A stretch of 64,000 nucleotides of DNA. Origin: Bin5 sp965207495. Its GTDB lineage: Bacteria; Chloroflexota; Anaerolineae; Caldilineales; Caldilineaceae. The notes beneath the pieces were generated by a model that worked only from the letters and a program-made list of their open reading frames with translations, was not told the DNA's origin and made no database searches. A program made the position numbers and the translations under genes. Numbering within the stretch: position 1 is the first letter of the stretch; every line of letters begins with the position of its first letter. Shown here in pieces: positions 36,964 to 46,728 of this stretch. The stretch spans positions 4,526,001-4,590,000 of the forward strand of contig OZ242287.1 of NCBI GenBank assembly GCA_965207495.1. Direction: 5' to 3'.

Positions 36964-38682
36964 CTAACCACCGCCCATTGCAGTTGTGCGGCCGCGCAGC
37001 GCAGACAGTATCGCCTCCTGCTCGTTCCAGGGGTACTCCGTCTCGCCGTAGCACATACTGCGCTCATGACCCTTGCCAAATGAGGCCACGACGTCGCCCG
37101 CGCGCGCCATCTCCACGCCAAAACGAATCGCCTCGGCGCGATCGGGAACCACAGCATAGTAAGGAGTAGAGGCCGCAGTTTCCATCTGAGGCTGCCCCGC
37201 CCCTTCAACAACCTCCCTTACACCTGCCGCGATTTCCCGGTTAATCTCCTCCAGGTCTTCAGTCCGCGGATCCTCCGCAGTGATAACGGTAAAGTCCGCC
37301 AACCGCCCGCTAACCTGACCCATCAGCCGCCGCTTGCCCCGGTCGCGCAGACCCGCGCAGCCAAAGATAGCGATCAATCTGCCCCCGCCGCCACCGCAAT
37401 CCTTGGCAACGAGCGGACGCAAAGTCTCCAATGCCCGTTCCAGGCTGGCAGGGGAGTGGGCGAAGTCCACCACAGCCAAAAACGCCTGGCCGCAATCCAT
37501 GCGTTGCATACGCCCAAGGACCGAGGATAGCGAGGCAACACCCTTCCTAATCTGCTCCGGCGCAATGCCTATCCCCAGGGCCGCCGCCGCCGCGCATAGT
37601 ATATTCGACACATTGAACTCGCCAATCAGCTGGGTCTCCATCGGCACAGAACCGCCCGGCCAGACCAATTCGAAACGAGTGGATCCAGGCAGGTACTCGA
37701 TCTGCCTGGCGTACACGTCAGCACTCGAGTCGCATACGCTATAGGTATAGGAAACAACGCCGGCTGCATCGTTGCGCACGCGCTCTTCCGCCAGCGCCTC
37801 CTGCAGAGACTGGCAGCTGCTATCGTCCTGGTTAAAAACGGCAATGCGGGGCACGCCCGGCTTGCGTTCGGAATGGAAAAGACTGCGGAAAAGCAGGAAC
37901 TTCGCCGCCCGGTACGCCTCGAACGAGCCGTGAATATCCAGGTGCTCATGCGTGATGTTCGTCAACGCCGCCACATCGTACTCAACCGCCGCTACCCGTT
38001 TCTGGTCAAGACCGAAACTGGTGCTCTCGACCACCGCATAGCCGCAGCCCGCCGAACGCATCTGCGCCAGAAATGCCTGCACCGTCGGCGCATCGGGCGT
38101 TGTCACATGCAGACCGGTCTCCTGCTCAACCCCGGCGATACGCGCGCCGACCGTCGTGATGACCCCCACATCAGCGCTGCGGCTAAGAATCGCCTCCAGC
38201 AACGAGCAAGTCGTTGTCTTGCCGTCCGTGCCCGTCACCCCGATGACCGTCTGCGCCCGGCTGGGAAAACTGTAGAGTGCCGCGCTCAGCCAGGCCAGCG
38301 CTTCCCGGCTATCGGTCACCTGAACGTAGGCAACGCCGGCAGTCGGCGGCCACCAGTCCAGTTCCTCCAGCCGCTTCAAGGGGTGGCTGCCAACGACAGC
38401 CGCGGCGCCCGCAGCAACGGCCTGCGGAATGTAGCGGTGACCGTCCTGCTGCAAGCCTTCGACCGCGACAAACAGCGTATCCGCGCCCACTTCCCTGCTG
38501 TCCTCGGTAACGCGGCACACCGCGACCTCCGGCATCGCCGCGTCTCCGCCAACTCGTAGCCAGTCCGGCAGTTGCGCAAACAGGCTTGCCAGCTCTTGCC
38601 TACTCTCGTTCATCGGTGGTGGAAGTTCGCTGGTGGCGGCGGCCGTCTCTGAACTGGCCGGCTTTGGAGCACTCGCCGTCAT
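36964..38682 (-). CDS. murE: Mur ligase, MurE type (UDP-MurNAc-dipeptide:amino acid ligase)
   Basis: 572 residues. ATP-grasping GTDGKTTT at 151-158; TTPDAPTVQ and ESTSFGLDQKR match the UDP-MurNAc-dipeptide region of MurE; THEHLDIHGSFEAYRAAK carries the lysine that is carbamylated in Mur ligases. Where MurE selects the third residue (DNPR for diaminopimelate), it reads EDPR (TAEDPRTED), keeping Pro-Arg. The N-terminus is extended by about 20 Ala/Ser/Pro-rich residues; Met24 is an alternative start. The ATG overlaps the stop of the upstream propeller gene by four bases (ATGA), implying translational coupling. No other mur genes lie nearby. Confidence 0.88.
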   Translation of the reverse strand: MTASAPKPASSETAAATSELPPPMNESRQELASLFAQLPDWLRVGGDAAMPEVAVCRVTEDSREVGADTLFVAVEGLQQDGHRYIPQAVAAGAAAVVGSHPLKRLEELDWWPPTAGVAYVQVTDSREALAWLSAALYSFPSRAQTVIGVTGTDGKTTTCSLLEAILSRSADVGVITTVGARIAGVEQETGLHVTTPDAPTVQAFLAQMRSAGCGYAVVESTSFGLDQKRVAAVEYDVAALTNITHEHLDIHGSFEAYRAAKFLLFRSLFHSERKPGVPRIAVFNQDDSSCQSLQEALAEERVRNDAAGVVSYTYSVCDSSADVYARQIEYLPGSTRFELVWPGGSVPMETQLIGEFNVSNILCAAAAALGIGIAPEQIRKGVASLSSVLGRMQRMDCGQAFLAVVDFAHSPASLERALETLRPLVAKDCGGGGGRLIAIFGCAGLRDRGKRRLMGQVSGRLADFTVITAEDPRTEDLEEINREIAAGVREVVEGAGQPQMETAASTPYYAVVPDRAEAIRFGVEMARAGDVVASFGKGHERSMCYGETEYPWNEQEAILSALRGRTTAMGGG

Positions 38683-40538
38683 AGCTCTTCGTTTCCGGAG
38701 CCTCCGTCCCGTGCAACCGATACGCCGGCGACCAGTATCAGGAGGAAGAAGACCGCCGCGCCCCCAATCCAGATCGGGGGTATCTGAGCAAGCCTCTCGT
38801 TGACATTGCTCGAACTCACAGTGGTCGGTGTTGCAGTCGCCTGGGGCTCCGCTCCGGCCTCCGATGCCGTCGGCGTGCTGGTGGCGGTGCCTTCAAACGG
38901 AGGAAGTGGCGGAGGCGTTTCGGGAACGGCCGTCGACACAACTGGTGTCGAATCCGGCGAATCCGCAGACGGCTGATCTGGGGTCGCAGCCGGGTCCGGC
39001 GTCGGCTCCGGTGTACATTCGACCAGAGGCTGAGCCGTTGGCACATTGGGGTCCGGCGTCGCCGTCACTGTAACGGTGGCTGTCGGCGTCTCCGTCGGCG
39101 TATCGGGACGGTGTGCCGCAGTAAGCGTGCCTGTGGCTGTCGGCGTCTCCGTGGGCACATTGGGGTCCGGCGTCGCCGTCACCGTGCCAGTGGCCGTCGG
39201 CGTCCCCGTGGGCGCGTTGGGATCAGGCGTCGCGATAGGCATACACACGGCCGTAGGCGTAGCCGTCGGTGCATTGGGATCCGGTGTCACCGTCGCCGTG
39301 TCGGTAGCCGTTGGCGTCTCAGTCGGCGCGTTGGGATCAGGCGTTACCGTCGGCGTACTTGTTGCCGTTGGCGTGTCCGAGGGCGCGCCGGGGTCAGGCG
39401 TTAGCGTAATTGTCGGCGTCGGCACTCTGGGCAACTGGGCAGGATCCAGAGGCGTGATCTGGGCCGACGACAGAAAACTGGCGCCGCTGTCAAGCGTACG
39501 CAGAACGCCGTCCTGCTCGGTCCCCGCGTAGGTGACGCCAACAAAAGTCGAAGAAGAGGCCAGCCGGAAAACCGGATTGGTATAGGCGGCGCCATTGACC
39601 GTCACCCGCGTCCAGTCCGGTACGCTCTGGGTCCAGAGCCCGACATTGGTCCCAACGACGACGGTCTGCCCGCTGGCGGTCACGTCGTAGATGACAACGC
39701 CCGCCGGAAAGGAGGGGTCCTGGATCCAATTGTAACCGTCGTCGCTCAGATAAAGCCCCGATGCGAAAGTACCCACATACAAGCGGCCATCCAGCATAAC
39801 CATTCCACGCGCGATAATGCCCGCGGGCAGATCGACCCGCTGCCAGCTTACGGCATCCGGCGTCAGTCGCCAGACGCCGTCGTGGGTCCCGGCATAGAGC
39901 GCGCCTTCCTTATCGGCAAAGGCGCGCACCCTCAGCGCGCTCCCTGTCAGACCGTCCCCGTACCACTCCCAGGTCAGGCCGCCGTCAAGGCTGCGCACAA
40001 CACCGTCGTAGCGGCTGCCGGCATAGAAAACAGTCACGCCGTCCTCGACGCGCGTGTAGAGACGGCCAATTCCGCTGTTCGGTGTCAGAACTTGGTTTAT
40101 CGAGGGCTCCTGCCGCCAGCTCTGGCCGCCGTCCTCGCTTATGAACAGAGTGCCGATCCCGCCATCCGCGGCCAAAACACGACTGCCGTCCCGCGGATCG
40201 AAACGAATCGAGGCGACAGAGGTATCGGCCGGCAGTTCAACATCTGCCCGGCTCCACGTATGACCGCCGTCCGTGCTGCGATAGATTCCCGCCGGCACCG
40301 GCACGTTCAGCGTGCCCGCCACCACGACGCTGGCATCATCCGGCGAAACGTCCAGCCCGATTATGCTGTTCGAAAACGGCACAAAGCCGGACTGAGCGAA
40401 AATCTGGCCGCCGGCCACAGACATCAGGACCGCCAAAGCTGCGAGAATCCGCCACAGCCGCCGCAGAGTCACTGGAGTCGGGAATACCCTTTCATTGCGC
40501 CTTCTGCCGCGCATGTTTTGCTGGAGACCAGCCTGCAT
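38679..40538 (-). CDS. Membrane-anchored BNR/sortilin-like beta-propeller with Thr-Pro repeat stalk
   Basis: 619 residues. Order: N-terminal hydrophobic signal (WRILAALAVLMSVAGGQIFA), then a propeller to about residue 370 with repeated S(T/L)DGG.TW and SEDGGQSW-type Asp-box blades, then seven 19-residue Thr/Pro repeats of the form TVTPDPNAPTETPTATDTA, a Pro/Ser linker, and a C-terminal membrane span (IWIGGAAVFFLLILVAGVSV) with a short Arg/Glu tail. This predicts an extracellular propeller on a flexible stalk. ATG follows GGAGGATCT. Coupled to murE through a four-base overlap. Confidence 0.82.
   Translation of the reverse strand: MQAGLQQNMRGRRRNERVFPTPVTLRRLWRILAALAVLMSVAGGQIFAQSGFVPFSNSIIGLDVSPDDASVVVAGTLNVPVPAGIYRSTDGGHTWSRADVELPADTSVASIRFDPRDGSRVLAADGGIGTLFISEDGGQSWRQEPSINQVLTPNSGIGRLYTRVEDGVTVFYAGSRYDGVVRSLDGGLTWEWYGDGLTGSALRVRAFADKEGALYAGTHDGVWRLTPDAVSWQRVDLPAGIIARGMVMLDGRLYVGTFASGLYLSDDGYNWIQDPSFPAGVVIYDVTASGQTVVVGTNVGLWTQSVPDWTRVTVNGAAYTNPVFRLASSSTFVGVTYAGTEQDGVLRTLDSGASFLSSAQITPLDPAQLPRVPTPTITLTPDPGAPSDTPTATSTPTVTPDPNAPTETPTATDTATVTPDPNAPTATPTAVCMPIATPDPNAPTGTPTATGTVTATPDPNVPTETPTATGTLTAAHRPDTPTETPTATVTVTATPDPNVPTAQPLVECTPEPTPDPAATPDQPSADSPDSTPVVSTAVPETPPPLPPFEGTATSTPTASEAGAEPQATATPTTVSSSNVNERLAQIPPIWIGGAAVFFLLILVAGVSVARDGGSGNEEL
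39029..39412 (-). repeat. 57-bp tandem repeats coding a Thr/Pro stalk
   Basis: About seven imperfect 57-base units, each coding 19 residues around the core TPDPNAPT-TPTAT. One unit (TAAHRPDTPTETPTATVTV) has lost the DPN core and another carries a Cys. Variation between units suggests expansion and contraction by slippage or recombination. Confidence 0.8.
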
Positions 40539-40576
40539 AGATCCTCCAAAAGGGGAACCGGAGAGGAAGTGAAAGA

Positions 40577-40604
40577 ATTATACGTCAGACAAACTGTGAT
40601 ACAA
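40577..40604 (-). promoter_or_regulatory. Promoter of the propeller-murE operon
   Basis: Minus strand: TTGTAT (40599-40604), 16-base spacer, TATAAT (40577-40582). Predicted start about 30 bases before the ATG at 40538. Confidence 0.6.
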
Positions 40605-40808
40605 AAGCTACGGTTTCTTTTCGGCTATGCCCCATAATTATATAGACAGGATCTAAACCATATCCTCGCCCTGCGCAGCCGGCTTTGTGACCTTTACACA
40701 ATTGCAGGTTATCATGAATGTCCCTATCCTTGTGCATTGCAAACCACTGTCGGCCCGCCAAACCGGGTGGACAGCCAATGCAAATGCAAACCGCCAAAGG
40801 AGAGAGCG

Positions 40809-42719
40809 ATGCAAAGCCCAGCACGGCGCGCAATCATGGTCGGCATGGACGGCGCCGCTATGGAACTGGTAATCAATATGGTTAACGGGGGCCACATGCC
40901 CCACCTCGAAAAACTGATTGATAAAGGCGTCTACCGCCCCATGATCGGCGTTTTTCCGACTCTGACACCGCCGGGCTGGACTGCCACCTCGACCGGCGCC
41001 TGGCCGGGAAACCACGGCGTCATGGACTTCAACATCCGCAAGCTGGGCGCCCCGCTCGATGAGACCGTCTGGGGTGTCAACACCGACCTGTCACGAGCCG
41101 AATACCTCTGGAACACCGTCGAACGCGCCGGCGGCACACCCCTGTTGGTCAAATGGGAAATGTCCTGGCCGCCGACCGTAACCAGCGGCGTACAGGTCGA
41201 GGGCACAGGCCCCGGCGTCTCCAACCATAGCCAGATCGCCGGCTATCACCTCTTCGTCGCCGGCAAATGGCAGCGCCGGTCGATCGGCGGCCAGCGCGAT
41301 CCGGAGACACTGGATCCCAGCGCCCTGCAGACCGGCTCCGACGTCGATCCGGTAACGATCAACGAGGCCCGCAATTGGACCGCTCTGCCGCCTTCTAGCG
41401 CCCCGCCCAAAGAAGTGGAGTTGACGATACAGCCCCTGGCGCGCGGTCGCGATTTCATGATACGCGGCGAAAAGGGCACGCCCAAGACCTTTTACGGCCT
41501 CATCTACGCATCCGGAGACAGCGGCTACGACCGCGTCCGCATCTGCCGCTCTCGCGACGGTGAAAGCGCAATTGCCGACCTAGCCGTGGGTGACTGGACC
41601 GACTGGTGGCTGGACCAGTTTGAAATCGACGCCGAGGAGATCAGTGGCTACGTGCGCATGAAACTGGTCAACCTCACCGCCGAAGCCGACGCCTTCGAGC
41701 TGTTTGTCCCGCAGATCTGGCCGACCAGCGGCTACACGAAGCCGGACGACGTTGCCGAAGAGATCGACCAGCATGTCGGCAACTTCCTCCAAAACCCCGC
41801 CAGGGACGCCCTCGGAATCATGGACGACGACACCTACTTCGAGCTGCTCGACTTCCACCACCAGCGCCTCGCAGACGTGGCCGACTATCTCACCACTAGC
41901 CGCGAAGACTGGACAATGCTCTTCATCGAAACCCACGCCTCCGACTATACCAGCCACTTCTTCCTTGGCCAGGCTGAAGAGTTCAGCGGCGCCGACGTAG
42001 AGACGCAGCAGCGCTGCCTGGACGGCGTGGTCCGCACCTACAGCTCCATAGACGATATGATCGGCCGTGTCGCCGCCATCGCCGATGAGGAAACGCTGAT
42101 CTGTCTCGTCTCCGACCACGGCGGAACGCCCAACCAGTTCCAGGCTGTGGATATTGACGAGGTGCTCGAGCAGGCCGGTCTCCTCGTATATAATGAAGAC
42201 AACGAAGACAAGCGGACGGTGGACTGGTCACGAACGCGCGCCGCGTCAGTGGGCCTGGTTCACGTGTTCATCAATTTGGAGGGGCGCGAGCCCACCGGCA
42301 TTGTGTCTCCGGAGGACTACAAGGATACCCAACTGGAGATAATCGCCGCGCTCCACGCCTACACCGACCCCGCCACCGGCCGCCATCCCTTTGCGCTGGC
42401 CCTCACGCGCGACGATGCGGAAATGGTCAATCTATGGGGTGACACAACTGGAGACGTGGTCTACGCCCTGCGGCCGGAGTTCGACGGCGCGCACGGCAAA
42501 CAGCTGCCTTCTGTCAGCTTTGGCATTGCCGGACAGCACTGCACCTTCGTCCTGTCAGGGCCCGGCGTTAAGGAAGGGCTGGAGTTGCAGGGGCAGGTAC
42601 GGGTCGTCGATGTAGCCCCAACGCTCTGCTACCTGCTGGGGTTGCCCATGCCGCGCAACGTGGAAGGAGGGGTCGTCTACGAGGCGTTGACCGACGCTGA
42701 CTGGCACTTGAAGAAGTAA
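40809..42719 (+). CDS. Alkaline-phosphatase-superfamily hydrolase (type I phosphodiesterase/NPP-like)
   Basis: 636 residues from the ATG at 40809, which follows AAAGGAGAGAGCG; the frame is open from 40737 without a comparable signal. Metal ligand Asp14 in MVGMDGA, nucleophile candidate Thr53 in FPTLTPPGWT, Asp436-His437 in SDHGG, and HGKQLPSVSFGI near the end. These are the two-zinc phosphodiesterase/nucleotide pyrophosphatase motifs. Residues about 150-340 form an insertion typical of the AP2858-like hypothetical phosphodiesterases. No signal peptide. Substrate, a phosphomono- or diester, is unknown. Confidence 0.88.
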   Translation: MQSPARRAIMVGMDGAAMELVINMVNGGHMPHLEKLIDKGVYRPMIGVFPTLTPPGWTATSTGAWPGNHGVMDFNIRKLGAPLDETVWGVNTDLSRAEYLWNTVERAGGTPLLVKWEMSWPPTVTSGVQVEGTGPGVSNHSQIAGYHLFVAGKWQRRSIGGQRDPETLDPSALQTGSDVDPVTINEARNWTALPPSSAPPKEVELTIQPLARGRDFMIRGEKGTPKTFYGLIYASGDSGYDRVRICRSRDGESAIADLAVGDWTDWWLDQFEIDAEEISGYVRMKLVNLTAEADAFELFVPQIWPTSGYTKPDDVAEEIDQHVGNFLQNPARDALGIMDDDTYFELLDFHHQRLADVADYLTTSREDWTMLFIETHASDYTSHFFLGQAEEFSGADVETQQRCLDGVVRTYSSIDDMIGRVAAIADEETLICLVSDHGGTPNQFQAVDIDEVLEQAGLLVYNEDNEDKRTVDWSRTRAASVGLVHVFINLEGREPTGIVSPEDYKDTQLEIIAALHAYTDPATGRHPFALALTRDDAEMVNLWGDTTGDVVYALRPEFDGAHGKQLPSVSFGIAGQHCTFVLSGPGVKEGLELQGQVRVVDVAPTLCYLLGLPMPRNVEGGVVYEALTDADWHLKK

Positions 42720-42724
42720 TAACC

Positions 42725-42759
42725 AGGGGAGGAGGGACAACACGAATCCCTTCTCCCCT
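42725..42759. terminator. Hairpin between convergent genes
   Basis: 13-bp stem AGGGGAGGAGGGA/TCCCTTCTCCCCT (42725-42737 and 42747-42759) with one G-T pair and a nine-base loop, between the convergent stops at 42719 and 42769. No T tract. Probably a bidirectional transcription boundary. Confidence 0.5.
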
Positions 42760-42768
42760 CTCTCTGCA

Positions 42769-43182
42769 TTAGTAATCGTCCTCTTCAATCTCTCCCGCGG
42801 GCATCTCAATATCCACGACCTCGCCCTGGTCGTTTATGATCACGCGGAAACCCATCATCCCCAGCCACTGCCGCGACTGCTCTGGGATAGCCTGCCCGAC
42901 AGCCTGGTCGATATTGTCGATCGAGGACTCCACCGCCGCCTTGGTAAAGATGTCGTCCTTGCCCATAAGGTCCAACATGCCGCTTACGGCCAGATCTCGG
43001 TGCTCGTCCACCTGGCCCTTTAGAAATTCAAGCACCTGCTGGTCCACCAGCGCGGCGTCGATGTGGCGCAGAAAGCCATCCTCGTCAACGACGTAGCAGG
43101 CGCGTTCGCCCACATGATTCACATGCGCCGCTTTTCGGCGTTCATCGAACACTAGCCCTTCAAACATCGCCGAATTTGCCAA
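42769..43182 (-). CDS. Hypothetical acidic protein
   Basis: About 137 residues from a TTG at 43182, four bases after GGAGAG; an ATG at 43167 (MFEGLVFDERRK) or a TTG at 43200 are alternatives. Contains HVNHVGERACYVVDEDGFLRH, a small beta-rich segment, then helices and an acidic tail GEIEEDDY. No recognised domain, signal peptide or metal motif. It lies downstream of the sugar isomerase and recD2 genes on the same strand. Confidence 0.65.
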   Translation of the reverse strand: MANSAMFEGLVFDERRKAAHVNHVGERACYVVDEDGFLRHIDAALVDQQVLEFLKGQVDEHRDLAVSGMLDLMGKDDIFTKAAVESSIDNIDQAVGQAIPEQSRQWLGMMGFRVIINDQGEVVDIEMPAGEIEEDDY

Positions 43183-43319
43183 GGTACTCTCCGATTTCAA
43201 TTCTCAGATTACAATACGCAGAAGCCCGCAGTTGTCCCGGCTCCGGTCCCAGGAAACGACATATCCCGCCAACCGTCTGGCCCTGCGTCGCTGCGGGCAA
43301 CAACCGCCCCGGCCGGCCC

Positions 43320-44099
43320 TTACATTAGGCCCGCCCGGCTTTCCAGAAACTCCCGGCTGCGGCGCACACTGGCGACAGGATCCTTGGGCAGATCGTGCTC
43401 CACAACGTAACACGTCGCGCCGGCTGCCCGGCAGGCCGGTATGAGCGCATCCCAGTCCAGCCTGCCGTAACCGACGTCGGCCAGGCCCATCTGGTCCTCG
43501 TTCTCGCCAGCCCGCGCCAGGTCTTTGGCATGGACGTGCGGGCAGCGGCCCGCGTACTTCTCGATAAGTTCCAGGGGCTGGACGCCGCCATCGGTGATCC
43601 AGGCCAGATCCGGCTCCCAGAACAGATTCTCCGGCTCCGCATTCCCAAGCACCAGGTCGATCGCCCGCGCGCCGTCGAACGCCTCCATTTCGAAAGCATG
43701 GTTATGATAGCCCAGCCGCATCCCCTCCCCCCGGCAGCGCCGCCCCAACTCATTCAGCGTCTGCCCGAAGGCGCGCCAAGTCTCGCCATTCGCCGCCTCA
43801 CGCACTTCCGGATCAGGCATGGGCAGGATAAGACAGTCGTTCCCAATTGCCCGGTGAAATTCGACCGTGCCCGCGAGATCCTCGGCCAGAGCCTGGTAAG
43901 GTACGTGGGCCGACACCGCCCGCAAGCCGTGCCTGTCCAATACCGCCTTCGCCTCCTGCCCGCTATGATCGGGCAAAAAGATCAGCTCGACGTTCTCATA
44001 TCCGGCCGCGGCCGCCGCGGCCGCGATATCCTCAAAACTGTCCGACAAATGTCGCAGGCTGTACAGCTGCACCGCGATCGTGGGTCTGCTGTTGCTCAT
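43320..44099 (-). CDS. Sugar phosphate isomerase/epimerase (xylose-isomerase-like TIM barrel)
   Basis: 259 residues of the AP_endonuc_2 barrel family. AVQLYSLRH near the N-terminus, AAGYENVELIF, a metal-site Glu and His in LGYHNHAFEME, WEPDLAW, and HVHAKDLA. These match IolE/IolI- and hydroxypyruvate-isomerase-like proteins. Its start codon overlaps the stop of recD2 by four bases (ATGA), so it is coupled to a DNA helicase gene with no obvious functional link. Confidence 0.87.
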   Translation of the reverse strand: MSNSRPTIAVQLYSLRHLSDSFEDIAAAAAAAGYENVELIFLPDHSGQEAKAVLDRHGLRAVSAHVPYQALAEDLAGTVEFHRAIGNDCLILPMPDPEVREAANGETWRAFGQTLNELGRRCRGEGMRLGYHNHAFEMEAFDGARAIDLVLGNAEPENLFWEPDLAWITDGGVQPLELIEKYAGRCPHVHAKDLARAGENEDQMGLADVGYGRLDWDALIPACRAAGATCYVVEHDLPKDPVASVRRSREFLESRAGLM

Positions 44100-46579
44100 C
44101 CAATTGTCTCCATTGCTGTCGCGCGCCGCAGCCGCTCGGTCAGCCCGCTGTAACGCTGCGCTACCTTGTCGTTGCCCGCGGCCATGCCGATCGCTCTCTG
44201 TTGCCCCACCAGCACGACCAGCCGCTTCGCCCGCGTAACGGCCGTGTAAAGTAGATTTCGTTGCAATAACATGTAGTGGCTTGTAAGCAGCGGGATGACG
44301 ACTGCCGGGAATTCACTTCCCTGGCTCTTGTGTACGCTGATCGCATAGGCATGGATCAGTTCGTCCAACTCCGAAAAATCGTAACCGACCGCCCGCCCGT
44401 CGATTTCGACCGTCACCTGCTGTTCAGTCAGGTCGACATCCTCAATATAACCCATATCGCCATTGAACACATCTTTGTCATAGTTGTTACGCACCTGCAT
44501 CACCCGGTCGCCCGCCCGGTAAATGCTGTCGCCAAAGCCGCGCTCGACCCTGTCCGGTCCGGGCGGATTGAGCGCCTCCTGGATCATCCCGTTCAGCGAC
44601 TTTACCCCGGCCCCGCCGCGATGCATCGGGCTCAGCACCTGAATGTCCTCGGGCGGAATGCCAAACCGGCGCGGGATACGCGCCTGGACGAGCTCCACAC
44701 ACAGTTCGGCGGCCCGTCCAGGCTCCTCCGTGCGGAACAGAAAAAAGTCATCGGCCTCCACCCTTTTCTCCCCTGCCGACCCTGTCAATACCGGCATCTG
44801 GCCCTGGTTGATGCGATGGGCATTTTCGACGATATAGCTCCCCGCCGCCTGCCGGAAAATCCTGTCCAGCCGCACGACCGCAGCGCAGCGCCGGAAAGCT
44901 TGCCCCAGATCATGCCCGTGCACAGTTCCTTCGTCCGCACCCTCAATGGCCGCGATCACATCCCGCAGCACGTTACCTGCCCCCACACTCGGCAGCTGGT
45001 CGACGTCGCCTACCAACAGCAAAGACATCTCCGGTGGGATCGCCTTCAACAGGTGATTCATCAGAATCAGATCCAGCATCGAGGATTCGTCCACGATCAG
45101 CAGGTCGCCCCTGAGCGGGCTGTCCTCATTGCGTTTGAACGCCATCCCGGCCGCCGGCTGCACCTGAAGCAGCCTGTGAACCGTCTTCGCCGGCCGCCCC
45201 GTCGCCTCGGCGAGCCGTTTTGCCGCCCGTCCGGTCGGCGCGGCCAGGATCGCCTTCGCCCCTGCATCCTCGCACAGGTCAATAATCGTGCGCACCACAG
45301 TCGTCTTGCCCGTGCCGGGCCCCCCTGTCAGCACCGTCAGCCGGTTGGTCAGCGACGTCTGCACCGCCTCCCGCTGCCGCGCAACCAGGCGCACCGGGCT
45401 ATTCTCGTGGCTTGCCCTCTCTTCGAGCCGCGCGAACTTCCGTTCCCACTCCATTCCCGGAAGAGAAGCAAACGCGCTGAAGTTGAGGCCGTCTCCCCCC
45501 TGAGCCGCGCGGTGTCCCCGCATCATCCCGCCTAAGCGGTTGCTGACGCCCACTTCACTGTAATACATCGGCGTCAGATAGACCGCCTGCCCGCTCTCCA
45601 ACAGCGCATCCATCCGCTCTGCGGACTGCTTCTCGTTCGCCCTGCGGTCTGCCGGCATCAGAGGCATGGCCTGACTGCTCGAAGGCTCAAAGATTCCAGC
45701 CACCGCCCAGTGCAGCGCTTCTGCCTCCTCGCCCGGTCCGGAAGCAATCTTGACGCGGTCGCCCCCTTTCAGGTGCAGTAACCCGGCCGCCACCTTCTCC
45801 TTTCCCACATTCAGCAGCTGGTCGGCCTTCCCGATCAGTTCTCCGCTCGGCAGGTAAACATGGCCCTCGTCAGTGGCCCGGTTGAGCGCATACTCGACAC
45901 CCGCGGCGATGCGCTGCGGCGCGTCCTCAGCCATCCCTAGCGCCCTGCCGATCCGGTCCGCCGTCAGAAAGCCAATTCCATAGATATCCTCAGAGAGGCG
46001 GTAGGGATTACGCTGCACAGTCTCGACCGCGCCGTCACCGTAACGCTTGTAGATCTTCGCCGCCAGCCCGGTGTTGACTCCGTGCCCCTGCAGAAAGATC
46101 ATCACCTCTTTGATCGCCTTCTTCTCGGCCCAGCCCACGTTGATCATCGTCACCCGCTTGCGACCGACCCCGCCTACCTCGGACAATCGCTGCGGCTCGT
46201 TGTCAATGACCTCCAGCGTTTCCGCCCCAAAATGGTCCACAATACGCTTGGCCGTCACCGGCCCTACCCCTTTGATCAGGCCGCTGCCAAGAAACTTCTC
46301 GATTCCGGCAACAGTCGCCGGCAGCGTCGAACGCATATCGTCAACCAGGAACTGTTTTCCGTACTGCGGATGCGTCCCCCACTGCCCGCGCAGCTCCACC
46401 GCCTCGCCCTCGACAACGCCGACCATGGCGCCTACGACCGTCGCCTCCTTCTGCCAGTGCGGCAGCTGTGGCGTGAGTTTCTCCGGCGCCAGCTTGGCGA
46501 CGGTATAGCCGTTTTCGTCGTTGTGAAAGGTGATGCGTTCGATAACGCCGCGCAGGATTTCTTGCGTTTCGTCGCTCAT
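44096..46579 (-). CDS. recD2: RecD2-type DNA helicase (RecD/TraA family, SF1B)
   Basis: 827 residues from the ATG at 46579 (MSDETQEILRGVIERITFHN); the 25 codons open upstream have no better signal. Domain order: N-terminal OB-like region (to about 90), helix-hairpin-helix region (GIEKFLGSGLIKGVGPVTAK), then the helicase core with Walker A GGPGTGKTTVVRTI near 415, Walker B LLIVDESSML, and DVDQLPSVGAGN. The C-terminal motifs include YAISVHKSQGSEFPAVVIP and TAVTRAKRLVVLVG. RecD2 is a 5'-3' helicase acting without RecBC in DNA repair. Confidence 0.93.
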   Translation of the reverse strand: MSDETQEILRGVIERITFHNDENGYTVAKLAPEKLTPQLPHWQKEATVVGAMVGVVEGEAVELRGQWGTHPQYGKQFLVDDMRSTLPATVAGIEKFLGSGLIKGVGPVTAKRIVDHFGAETLEVIDNEPQRLSEVGGVGRKRVTMINVGWAEKKAIKEVMIFLQGHGVNTGLAAKIYKRYGDGAVETVQRNPYRLSEDIYGIGFLTADRIGRALGMAEDAPQRIAAGVEYALNRATDEGHVYLPSGELIGKADQLLNVGKEKVAAGLLHLKGGDRVKIASGPGEEAEALHWAVAGIFEPSSSQAMPLMPADRRANEKQSAERMDALLESGQAVYLTPMYYSEVGVSNRLGGMMRGHRAAQGGDGLNFSAFASLPGMEWERKFARLEERASHENSPVRLVARQREAVQTSLTNRLTVLTGGPGTGKTTVVRTIIDLCEDAGAKAILAAPTGRAAKRLAEATGRPAKTVHRLLQVQPAAGMAFKRNEDSPLRGDLLIVDESSMLDLILMNHLLKAIPPEMSLLLVGDVDQLPSVGAGNVLRDVIAAIEGADEGTVHGHDLGQAFRRCAAVVRLDRIFRQAAGSYIVENAHRINQGQMPVLTGSAGEKRVEADDFFLFRTEEPGRAAELCVELVQARIPRRFGIPPEDIQVLSPMHRGGAGVKSLNGMIQEALNPPGPDRVERGFGDSIYRAGDRVMQVRNNYDKDVFNGDMGYIEDVDLTEQQVTVEIDGRAVGYDFSELDELIHAYAISVHKSQGSEFPAVVIPLLTSHYMLLQRNLLYTAVTRAKRLVVLVGQQRAIGMAAGNDKVAQRYSGLTERLRRATAMETIG

Positions 46580-46728
46580 AAGTGTTAGGGTAACAGAACG
46601 GTATAGACCGATCAACCCGCGCCCGCGCCAGTCGCGTGCCCCGCGGCATGGCATCCACGGGTAGCGGGAACGTATGTCAACGGCCCTTTCTAAAGTTAAG
46701 TCACAAGCAGGACCATAGCGAACTCCAA

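Noticed and set aside
44276..45535. Plus-strand open frame of 419 codons
   Set aside because: Antisense to recD2, which has all helicase motifs. The frame has no recognisable domain.
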